Source: Marvinbryantia formatexigens DSM 14469 (GTDB lineage: Bacteria > Bacillota > Clostridia > Lachnospirales > Lachnospiraceae). From it: 64,000 nucleotides of DNA. The translations under genes and the position numbers were made by a program. This document shows positions 1 to 7,118 of this stretch, piece after piece. The first letter of the stretch is position 1. Every line of letters starts with the position of its first letter. The stretch is from NCBI RefSeq assembly GCF_025148285.1, contig NZ_CP102268.1, positions 1,786,001 through 1,850,000 on the forward strand. The letters run 5' to 3'. A model generated the notes under the pieces. It did not search any database and had not been told where the DNA came from. It saw nothing but the letters and a program-made list of their open reading frames with translations.

Positions 1-787
1 CCGGCATGGACGGCGCCTGCACTGCGGCGGCAATCTGCCTTTCCGTATCCATAATAATGCTGTCTGCGATTGCGTCCTTTTCTGACTTCGGCAGCTCCTT
101 CGTGATAACCTCATCCAGCGTCGGAACAGCCTTTTCCACTACCTGCTCCTTCGTCTCCATGTCCACGATCTCGCTCGGATTGTCATAAACCGTCTGCTGC
201 TCCGGCGTGAGCGGCACATACTTCTTTTTCAGCTCCAGCGCCGCCACCACATATTTTCCGTTGTGGAACCACAGCGCCAGGTCGTCACACTCCGCCACAC
301 ATTTATCAATCATACCTGCCTCGTCGTACAGCTTCGCCAGCTCATACGCCCACTGCTCGGTATACTCCTTGCTCTTCAGCTCCTCCAGAACAGAAATCTG
401 CTCCTCCAGGGAAGAACCGCGTCCTTTATAAATCTCATACTTCAGAATATATTTGCTGTTATCATTCGGAGAGAGGTTTACATACTCCGTGTAGTATTCC
501 ACTGCATCGTCAAACTCCTGCGTCTGCACACAGGCTTCCGTCAGACGGTAAAGAATCTGCCTGCTCCCCGGCGAACGGCGGTATGCGCGGTACAAAATTG
601 CCTTGCTGTCTTCCGCTCTGCCGACCGCCTCATATATCTCACTTATCATGCACAGAGTACGTACACTGCGCACGCGCTTCCATTCTATCGTATCTGCAAT
701 ATTTGCAGCCCCCTCATAATTTTCCTTCTCTACTAATTTATTAATCTCTTCAAGCTTTGCCTGGTATTCAAACTTGTCCACTTTCAT
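1..787 (-). CDS. TPR-repeat protein, 5' part (runs off left edge)
   Basis: An open frame starts at an ATG (785-787 on the complement) behind an AGAGGTGT ribosome binding site and stays open to base 1, giving about 262 residues with no stop. The protein is made of paired amphipathic helices with TPR-like spacing: residues such as AYRRSPGSRQ, then a segment with Y..A..Y. patterns, and no signal peptide. TPR domains mediate protein-protein contacts in the cytoplasm. The specific partner cannot be told from this fragment. It has its own well-formed promoter 115 bp upstream and a hairpin in the leader. The C-terminal half, which might carry another domain, lies outside the window. Confidence 0.75.
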   Translation of the reverse strand, partial: MKVDKFEYQAKLEEINKLVEKENYEGAANIADTIEWKRVRSVRTLCMISEIYEAVGRAEDSKAILYRAYRRSPGSRQILYRLTEACVQTQEFDDAVEYYTEYVNLSPNDNSKYILKYEIYKGRGSSLEEQISVLEELKSKEYTEQWAYELAKLYDEAGMIDKCVAECDDLALWFHNGKYVVAALELKKKYVPLTPEQQTVYDNPSEIVDMETKEQVVEKAVPTLDEVITKELPKSEKDAIADSIIMDTERQIAAAVQAPSMP

Positions 788-812
788 ACACCTCTTATTT
801 TGTGTTTTCTCC

Positions 813-845
813 ATTATTGCCTGCACAATCTGCAGCTGCAATAAT
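813..845 (-). promoter_or_regulatory. Leader hairpin of the TPR gene
   Basis: Arms ATTATTGC (813-820) and GCAATAAT (838-845) continue inward as CTGCA/TGCAG around a 5-base loop, giving about 13 pairs with a 2-base bulge. It lies between the predicted promoter and the start codon and has no T-tract on the minus strand, so it is not an obvious terminator. The function is unknown. Confidence 0.5.
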
Positions 846-901
846 ACCTTTTCTTCCCCTCTTTGTAACACCCCAGTGATAAATTTCACATAGTTGTAAT
901 A

Positions 902-930
902 ATTCTAGCATAACATACCATGCTTGTCAA
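902..930 (-). promoter_or_regulatory. Sigma-A-type promoter of the TPR gene
   Basis: On the minus strand TTGACA (925-930) and TAGAAT (902-907) are separated by exactly 17 bases. Transcription would start near 895, leaving a leader of about 110 nt before the ATG at 787. Confidence 0.75.
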
Positions 931-1027
931 AGGAAACACCGGGTTTTTCATGTATGTTTTTTCATATATCAGTAACAATTCCGCCATCCGAAAAATAAGT
1001 TTACAAGCTTTCCAGAATATGTTACGA

Positions 1028-1033
1028 TATAAT
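1028..1033 (+). promoter_or_regulatory. -10 element before the cobalamin riboswitch
   Basis: A consensus TATAAT lies 38 bases before the first riboswitch stem. No good -35 sits 17 bases upstream (a TTTACA lies 22 bases away), so only the -10 is supported. The rest of 788-1070 holds no gene. Confidence 0.45.
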
Positions 1034-1070
1034 AGATTTATAGCTTTCTGTAAACTATTTAACAAAAACG

Positions 1071-1206
1071 GAAAAGGTGTAGGGAACGCAAGTGAAAAGC
1101 TGCGGCAGCCCGCTCTACTGTGATGATTATGCTCCGGTCAGTATGCCATTGGGAAACTGAGAAGGCGACGGGAGTGAAAGGTCTAAGCCAGGAAACCTGC
1201 CTTTTC
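1071..1206 (+). promoter_or_regulatory. Cobalamin (B12) riboswitch
   Basis: The closing stem P1 is perfect: GAAAAGG (1071-1077) with CCTTTTC (1200-1206). Between them are the hallmark blocks in the right order: AGGGAA, GTGAAA, the GCAGCCCGC...ACTGTGA block, and AAGCCAGGAAACCTGCC, which matches the B12-box. Family knowledge: adenosylcobalamin or a related corrinoid binds and turns the downstream gene off. The expression platform is unclear. A short GCAGC/GCTGT hairpin followed by a T-run at about 1244-1268 could be a terminator, and it lies upstream of the strong AAGGAGG before the ATG at 1342. The switch sits directly ahead of an ABC importer operon, implying corrinoid-repressed uptake. Confidence 0.9.
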
Positions 1207-1341
1207 TAAGGAAATGCGATTCGGTGGGGAAGCAGCGTAACAAGCAGCAAAAAAAGCTGTGTCTTTTTTAATGGGAAGAAAGTTTATCGCTCTTTTTATT
1301 CTTCGCCGTGCATTTCGCACACATTTTCAAGGAGGAAAAAC

Positions 1342-2913
1342 ATGAAAAACAGAATCACGAAAGCGTTGCTGGCAGTTGCTGTGTCCATTTCCATGCTTTC
1401 TGGAAGCAGCATAGCTGTCATGGCGGAGAGCACGGCCGCCATCAATGAAAAGAACGAAACAGATGAAGTGGTAATCGCTACCTACCGGGACGCAATCCAG
1501 GGAAGCGGCGACGCTTATTACTGCTGGGAAGGAACCTTCGTCTGGGAAGCTCTGACCGTAAACAACGGCGGCGTAATAGAGCCCTGGCTTGCAGAATCCT
1601 GGGAGCACAACGATGATTGTACCGAATGGACTCTGCATCTGCGTCAGGATGCCTACTTTACAGACGGCGTACAGTTTAACGCAGACGTATGCCTGGCAAA
1701 TATTGACCGCTGGGGCAAGGACCTTACCTCCACCTATACGTCTCTGAGCATTGAAAAGACCTTCCCGAATCTGGATACGCTGGAAAAGGTAGATGATTTT
1801 ACAATCAAATGCACATTTACGGAGCCTCTTACCACGCTGGAATATAATCTGTCCGATTACGGCAGCCCCATGTTCAGCCCGAACTGCTTTGATGAGGAAA
1901 CCGGCGTAATCAGCGACTATGCTATCGGCACCGGTCCCTATAAAATCATCGACCACAAAGAAAACGAATATGTTCTTCTGGAAAGAAATGACGACTATTA
2001 CGGAACGCCGGGAAATGTAAAAACCTTCCGTATCCGCTGCATTCCCGAAGCAGAAACCAGAATTTCCGCACTGAAATCCGGCGAAGTAATGGGACTGGCT
2101 GATAACGGCGCTATCACAATGGACGCTGCCCAGGACCTGTGCAATACAGACCCGAACTTTGCAATGGATATTACACCCAGCCATATGGTCGAGTACATCA
2201 CCTTCAACTGCCAGAATGAATATCTTTCTGATTCCCGGCTACGCAATGCCGTCAGCCTTGCTACAGACAGAGATTCCATTTGTGAGGTTCTCTACGGCGG
2301 TCTTCTTGAACCAGCATATTCCTATCTGAGCAATCAGTCTGTATTCCATCTGGATATCCAGGGCGAATATGATATGGAAAAAGCAAAAGAACTTGCCGCC
2401 GAGGTACTTGGTGACCAGACGGTAGATATGAACATGATCATCCGTTCCAATACGGCTTCTGATTACAACTGTAAAGCCGTTGCAGAATATATGAAGCAGG
2501 TGTACGCGGAAATCGGTCTGAACATCGAAATTGAAATCCTGGATTCCAATATTTACAAAGAGCGTCAGGCTGAGGGAGATTTTGATATGGCTCTGACCGT
2601 ATCCGGTTTAAACAATGCCGACCCGGCTTCCACCTTTAAAGCATACTTTACCAGCGATGGTACTTCCAACAAACAATATGGTCTGAACTACTACAACCCG
2701 GAGATTGATGAGCTGGTAGAAAAAGCCACCACCATCGCAGATGTAGATGAGCGCGGCGAGATTTACGACCAGATTCAGACCATTCTTTACGAGGATATGG
2801 CAGTTTGCCCAATCTGCTACCAGGTCAACGTAAATATTCACAACGTTGCCATTGAAAATTACGCCGGAAGAACATTTGGCGTCGGGCTTCCTACCATTTC
2901 CTGGACCGAATAA
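1342..2913 (+). CDS. Family 5 extracellular solute-binding protein (nickel/peptide type)
   Basis: The 523-residue protein captures substrate outside the membrane for the ABC importer encoded next. A signal peptide covers about residues 1-28 (basic start, hydrophobic core, cleavage after VMA). There is no lipobox cysteine, which is unusual for a Gram-positive binding protein. The remainder matches the SBP_bac_5 family (DppA/OppA/NikA) in length and in the WEHNDD...W.LHLR and F.ADV motifs. Start: ATG behind AAGGAGGAAAAAC. It is the first gene after the cobalamin riboswitch, so the likely cargo is cobalt, nickel, a metal chelate or a corrinoid-related compound rather than ordinary peptides. The family assignment is firm, while the substrate is inferred. 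Confidence 0.88.
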   Translation: MKNRITKALLAVAVSISMLSGSSIAVMAESTAAINEKNETDEVVIATYRDAIQGSGDAYYCWEGTFVWEALTVNNGGVIEPWLAESWEHNDDCTEWTLHLRQDAYFTDGVQFNADVCLANIDRWGKDLTSTYTSLSIEKTFPNLDTLEKVDDFTIKCTFTEPLTTLEYNLSDYGSPMFSPNCFDEETGVISDYAIGTGPYKIIDHKENEYVLLERNDDYYGTPGNVKTFRIRCIPEAETRISALKSGEVMGLADNGAITMDAAQDLCNTDPNFAMDITPSHMVEYITFNCQNEYLSDSRLRNAVSLATDRDSICEVLYGGLLEPAYSYLSNQSVFHLDIQGEYDMEKAKELAAEVLGDQTVDMNMIIRSNTASDYNCKAVAEYMKQVYAEIGLNIEIEILDSNIYKERQAEGDFDMALTVSGLNNADPASTFKAYFTSDGTSNKQYGLNYYNPEIDELVEKATTIADVDERGEIYDQIQTILYEDMAVCPICYQVNVNIHNVAIENYAGRTFGVGLPTISWTE

Positions 2914-2933
2914 TACACGCATATGAAAAAGCT

Positions 2934-2960
2934 GCGGGGTGCCGCTTTACGGCATCCCGC
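2934..2960 (+). terminator. Intra-operon hairpin after the binding-protein gene
   Basis: GCGGGGTGCCG (2934-2944) pairs with CGGCATCCCGC (2950-2960), 11 pairs including one G-U, with a 5-base loop, followed by a pyrimidine-rich TCTTTCTTAATATTTTT. Partial termination or 3' end protection here would give more binding protein than permease. Confidence 0.6.
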
Positions 2961-2988
2961 TCTTTCTTAATATTTTTGAGGAAAAAAG

Positions 2989-3939
2989 ATGACGCTGATC
3001 AAATATCTTTTCAAAAAAATCCTTATGCTGATTCCGGTTCTGATAGGAATCAGTATTGTAGCGTTTGCTCTGGGCGTTTCATCCCCCGGCGACCCGGTAG
3101 ACCAGGTACTGAATCCAACCGGAGACGACACCTACACGCAGGAGCAATATGACGCTATGGCAGAGAAGATGGGACTTGATGAACCTCTGCCGGTCCAATA
3201 TCTGAACTGGGTCAAAAATTTGTCCAGAGGTGATCTGGGACGTTCCTTTTTTACGCAGAAAAGTATTCTGGAGCAGCTCCAGAAGCGCATCCCTCTGTCA
3301 ATGCGTCTGGCGCTGTATGCTATGGTGCTGATTACCGTCTTTGGCGTTGGCTTCGGCATATTAATGGCAATGTTTAAAGACAGCCTTCTGGACCATATTC
3401 TTGGCGGCATTTGCACAGTGGCATTATCCGTTCCCGGCTTCTGGATCGCTATTGTACTGATTTATATTTTTGCGGAAGAATTAAAAATTCTGCCTACCAG
3501 CGGTCTTATGACTCCGGCAGGCTACATTCTCCCTTCTGTAACGCTGGCGCTCCCCAGCATCGGAGTGTGCGCACGGCTGACCAGGAGTGCAATTCTGGAT
3601 GAAATCGGGCGGCAATACGTGCTGGTGGCTGATGCAAAGGGCTTAAAGCACCGGCAGACAGTTTTTCGTCACGCCTTTGTCAATGCCCTAATTCCGGTAA
3701 TAACGTATCTGGGAAATCATATGGCAGGCATTCTGGGCGGAGCATCCATCGTTGAAACCATTTTCGCGCTGCCCGGTATCGGAAGCTATGCTATTTCGGC
3801 AGTACAGTCCAAGGATTATTATGTTGTCCAGGCGTATGTCCTGTTTTCCGGAAGCGTTTATGTGCTGATGACCATATTAATTGATTTAATCTATATTGCA
3901 ATTAATCCGAAAATCCGTGCTGGGGAGGAAGTTGGATGA
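2989..3939 (+). CDS. ABC importer permease, DppB/NikB type
   Basis: The 316-residue inner-membrane permease has six or so hydrophobic segments, beginning with residues 9-30. It carries the BPD_transp_1 signature region (EAA loop around ADAKGLKHRQTVFRHAFVNALIPV) that contacts the ATPases. Length and the N-terminal pattern LIKYLFKKILMLIPVLIGIS are typical of the DppB/OppB/NikB family. It partners with the next permease, whose start overlaps its stop by 4 bases. Start: ATG behind TTGAGGAAAAAAG. Substrate specificity cannot be read from this subunit; the riboswitch upstream points to a B12-related or metal cargo. Confidence 0.87.
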   Translation: MTLIKYLFKKILMLIPVLIGISIVAFALGVSSPGDPVDQVLNPTGDDTYTQEQYDAMAEKMGLDEPLPVQYLNWVKNLSRGDLGRSFFTQKSILEQLQKRIPLSMRLALYAMVLITVFGVGFGILMAMFKDSLLDHILGGICTVALSVPGFWIAIVLIYIFAEELKILPTSGLMTPAGYILPSVTLALPSIGVCARLTRSAILDEIGRQYVLVADAKGLKHRQTVFRHAFVNALIPVITYLGNHMAGILGGASIVETIFALPGIGSYAISAVQSKDYYVVQAYVLFSGSVYVLMTILIDLIYIAINPKIRAGEEVG

Positions 3940-4751
3940 AGCTGAAAACAAAACTTGCAATAGGCATATTGGCGATTATTTTATTTTGCAGTATCTTTGC
4001 CCCTGTGATTGCTCCCTATGACCCGCTGGAATCTGATTTATCCGCCGCCATGCAGGGAATTTCCCGCGAGCATCCTCTTGGAACAGACAGCATCGGCCGC
4101 GACATTTTAAGCCGCGTTCTGTATGGCGGGCGGCAGTCTATCGTACTGGCTCTGGCAGCCACAGCGCTCTCTATGGCAATCGGCTGCCTCATCGGGCTTC
4201 TGGCGGGTTACTACGGCGGCGTGGTGGATGTGATTATTACAGCGGTATCCAACGTGTTTCAGGGACTGCCCGGTCTTATCTTAATGATTGCGATCGCCGG
4301 TATTCTGGAGCAGGGCGTCAAAAGTATGCTGATTGCGATCGTTATTAATTCCTGGGTCGGTTTTTCCCGTATTGTCCGGGGAGAGGTGATGAAAATCAAG
4401 CAGGAATATTTTATAGACGGTCTGCGCACCGTCGGGGCAAAAGATATGCGGATCCTCTTTTCCCATATCTCTCCCAATCTTTTAGGAACTATCTGCGTTA
4501 TTTTTGCCACCAGAGTAGCCAGCACCATCATTTCGGTGGCTTCCCTCAGCTATCTGGGACTTGGTCTGCAGCCGCCCACCCCGGACTGGGGCGTAATGAT
4601 CAGCGATGCCAGACAATACTTCCGGCGCAATCCCCTTCTGGTAATAGCTCCGGGTCTGTGCATTGTCCTGCTGTCACTTTCTGTAAATATGATTGCCGAC
4701 GGGCTGCGGGATCACTTTGATGTCCGTGACGACCAGATAAAAAATATGTGA
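3936..4751 (+). CDS. ABC importer permease, DppC/NikC type
   Basis: This second membrane subunit has 271 residues. An N-terminal membrane segment (about residues 6-27) is followed by the DppC/OppC hallmark HPLGTDSIGRDILSRVLYGG (near residues 46-65) and a five-segment BPD_transp_1 core. Translation is probably coupled, because its ATG overlaps the stop of the preceding permease and GGGGAGGAAG lies just upstream. Together the two permeases form the channel of a peptide/nickel-class importer. Nothing appears truncated. Confidence 0.88.
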   Translation: MKLKTKLAIGILAIILFCSIFAPVIAPYDPLESDLSAAMQGISREHPLGTDSIGRDILSRVLYGGRQSIVLALAATALSMAIGCLIGLLAGYYGGVVDVIITAVSNVFQGLPGLILMIAIAGILEQGVKSMLIAIVINSWVGFSRIVRGEVMKIKQEYFIDGLRTVGAKDMRILFSHISPNLLGTICVIFATRVASTIISVASLSYLGLGLQPPTPDWGVMISDARQYFRRNPLLVIAPGLCIVLLSLSVNMIADGLRDHFDVRDDQIKNM

Positions 4752-4760
4752 GGAACAATT

Positions 4761-5714
4761 ATGAGCAAGGATATAGAAATTCGGAATCTATGTGTTTCAT
4801 TTCCAGAAAAAAACGGCGTCAGCCAGGTAGTGACAGATGTTCACGCCCTGTTCGGTGAGGGAGTTGTCACCGGACTGATCGGCGAGAGCGGAAGCGGAAA
4901 ATCCGTGCTGGGTATGTCTATTTTACAGTTGCTGCCCAAAAATGCAGTGGTAGAGGGAAGCTGTATGTACGAAGGGCGCAATCTTTACAATTTAACACAG
5001 GAAGAAATGCGGAAAATCCGCGGACAGGAGATAGCCCTGATTCCCCAGAATCCTTCTGAATCGTTAAATCCTATCCGCCGGATCGGAAAGCAGCTTATAG
5101 AAGGTGTAACAGCGCACAAAAGTCTTTCCCGGAAAGAAGCCCGGAATCGCAGAGACGCCCTTCTGGTTCGTTTCGGTTTTCCGGAACCGGAAAAAATTAA
5201 CCGTGCTTACACTTTTCAGCTCAGCGGAGGAATGAACCAGAGAGTAATCTCCGCCCTTGGTCTGATGGAGCAGCCCGAATGGGTGATTGCGGACGAGCCG
5301 ACGAAAGGGCTGGACGCTATTTTACGCCGACAGGTTTACCGGGTGCTGAAAGAAATTTCAGAGCAGGAAACCAGAGGAATGATTGTGATAACCCATGATA
5401 TTGCCCTGGCAGGCGCGCTCTGCAAAAGACTGATGGTGCTTTATAAAGGAACCGTCCTGGAACAGGGAGAAACGGCGCAGATTCTGGAAAATCCGGCGCA
5501 CCCCTATACCCAGGGGCTGATTGCTTCTCTGCCGGAAAAGGGAATGCATCCTATCCGGCGCGCGGACCCTGGAAAGATTTCAGAGACAAAGGGATGCCGG
5601 TTCTATCCGCGCTGCCCTTATGGAACAGAAAAATGCAGAAAGACTCTGCCGCCGGAAATACAGCTTCCGGACGGCAGACTGGTGAGGTGCAACCGATATG
5701 CTGGAGATATATAA
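4761..5714 (+). CDS. ABC importer ATPase, DppD/NikD type
   Basis: This cytoplasmic ATPase has 317 residues. Walker A is GESGSGKS (41-48), the signature is LSGGMNQR (154-161), Walker B ends in ADEP (177-180), and a switch His follows in VITHD. The C-terminal oligo_HPY extension carries a cysteine cluster (GCRFYPRCPYGTEKC), which in this family commonly binds an Fe-S cluster or helps dimerisation. The D-loop reads KGLDA instead of the common TALDV. It pairs with the next gene's ATPase to drive the two permeases. It starts 9 bases after the previous stop, behind GTGAGGAAC. Confidence 0.88.
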   Translation: MSKDIEIRNLCVSFPEKNGVSQVVTDVHALFGEGVVTGLIGESGSGKSVLGMSILQLLPKNAVVEGSCMYEGRNLYNLTQEEMRKIRGQEIALIPQNPSESLNPIRRIGKQLIEGVTAHKSLSRKEARNRRDALLVRFGFPEPEKINRAYTFQLSGGMNQRVISALGLMEQPEWVIADEPTKGLDAILRRQVYRVLKEISEQETRGMIVITHDIALAGALCKRLMVLYKGTVLEQGETAQILENPAHPYTQGLIASLPEKGMHPIRRADPGKISETKGCRFYPRCPYGTEKCRKTLPPEIQLPDGRLVRCNRYAGDI

Positions 5715-6459
5715 ATTATCAAAAAGCTTTCAGAGCGGTATTCTGAAAAAGCAGAAAACCCAGGCAGTCCAGGAGGTTTCCTTTTGTATTCCGGATGGAA
5801 AAACCTTCGGGATCGTCGGCAATTCCGGATGCGGAAAATCCACGATCGCCCGGATGCTGCTCTCCCTTATCCGCCCTGACGCCGGAGAAATCCGGATTGA
5901 TGGAAAAGATATTTTAACCGCCCCAAAACGAAACAGGCAGGCGCTTTCCAGGAAAATTCAAATTATTTTCCAGCATCCGGAAAGCTCCCTTGACCCCAGT
6001 AAAAAAATCCGTTACAGCCTTATGGAACCCATGATAATCCACCGGATGTATGATAAAGCCGGGAGAGAAAAAAGGATGAGAGAGCTTTTAGAGCTGGTCG
6101 ACATACCAGAGACTCTGCTGACTCATTATCCTCATCAAATCAGCGGCGGAGAAGCGCAGCGGATTATGATTGCCCGTGCGCTGACACTGGAACCCGGTAT
6201 TCTGGTTCTGGATGAACCCACTTCCATGCTGGACGTGTCCATCCAGGCCCAGATGATGACGCTTTTAAAAGAGCTGCAGAAAAAACTGGGGCTCAGCTAC
6301 CTTTTCATTTCTCATGATATGGATGTGGTAAAATGGTTCTGCGACGAAATTGCTGTTATGAAAGAAGGCACGTTTGTAGAACAGGGCGATGCGGAGCAGA
6401 TAATAAAAAATCCACAGCATCCATTCACGAAAGAGCTGCTGGAGAACTTCCGTATCTGA
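5698..6459 (+). CDS. ABC importer ATPase, DppF/NikE type
   Basis: This second ATPase has 253 residues, with Walker A GNSGCGKS (41-48), signature SGGEAQR (149-155) and Walker B LVLDEP (169-174). It lacks the long cysteine-containing tail of its partner, as expected for the NikE-like short form. It overlaps the preceding gene by 17 bases, and its ribosome binding site GGTGAGGTG lies inside that gene, suggesting coupled translation. It ends the riboswitch-controlled operon. Downstream 6467-6500 holds only a weak imperfect hairpin (GGAG..CCG / CGG..CTCC). Confidence 0.87.
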   Translation: MLEIYKLSKSFQSGILKKQKTQAVQEVSFCIPDGKTFGIVGNSGCGKSTIARMLLSLIRPDAGEIRIDGKDILTAPKRNRQALSRKIQIIFQHPESSLDPSKKIRYSLMEPMIIHRMYDKAGREKRMRELLELVDIPETLLTHYPHQISGGEAQRIMIARALTLEPGILVLDEPTSMLDVSIQAQMMTLLKELQKKLGLSYLFISHDMDVVKWFCDEIAVMKEGTFVEQGDAEQIIKNPQHPFTKELLENFRI

Positions 6460-6523
6460 ATTTTTCCGGAGCGCCGTATCATATCCGGTACTCCTGTCTG
6501 CAAAAATAAATAAAAATTTTTTC

Positions 6524-7072
6524 TTACCCGTGCACGAGGTCCGCAAGAAAAACGCTGGCGGCAATTCCCGCAAAGGTGGCAAGCAAGGCGCCCGCCAGCG
6601 TATAGCGCGTTTTCTTCACCTTTGCCGTCATAAAATAAACGCTCATCGTATAAAAAACCGTTTCCGTGCAGCTCATCATGATAGAGGTAATCAGTCCTGT
6701 CCGCGAATCCGGTCCGTATTCCTTAAAAATATCCAGCGCAAGCCCGGTCGCCGCGCTGGAGGAAAACAGGCGGACGATGGAAAGCGGCACCAGCTCCGGC
6801 GGAAAGCCAAGCCCTGCAATGCCCCTGCCCAGAAGCGAGGAGAGCAAATCAAGAAATCCGGATGCCCGCAGGATTCCGACCGCCGCCATCAGTCCGACCA
6901 GTGTGGGCAGAATCGTCACCACCGTCTTCAGCCCATCTGCCGCTCCTTTTACAAATATTTCGTACACATTCTTTTTCATGAGCAGACCATATCCCACAAT
7001 GATAAAAATAACCAGCGGAATCATAAAAGCGGAAAGAAACATCAATATATTCAAAAAATCACCCGGAGCCAT
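6524..7072 (-). CDS. spmB: Spore maturation protein B
   Basis: The protein has 182 residues from the ATG at 7072 (an upstream in-frame TTG at 7099 would add 9). It is a membrane protein of the nucleoside-recognition/gate family. Hydrophobic segments alternate with conserved GAADGLKTVVTILPTLVG and FGPDS-like EYGPDSRTG motifs, matching SpmB, which in Bacillus acts with SpmA in spore core dehydration. It lies just downstream of the large surface-protein gene in the same direction, 46 bases from its stop. No spmA is adjacent, although the pair is normally contiguous. The start is uncertain because neither candidate has an ideally spaced ribosome binding site. Confidence 0.85.
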   Translation of the reverse strand: MAPGDFLNILMFLSAFMIPLVIFIIVGYGLLMKKNVYEIFVKGAADGLKTVVTILPTLVGLMAAVGILRASGFLDLLSSLLGRGIAGLGFPPELVPLSIVRLFSSSAATGLALDIFKEYGPDSRTGLITSIMMSCTETVFYTMSVYFMTAKVKKTRYTLAGALLATFAGIAASVFLADLVHG

Positions 7073-7118
7073 GCTTTTTACAGCATATGCTCCGGGCAAT
7101 CCGTCTATTCATGCGCGT

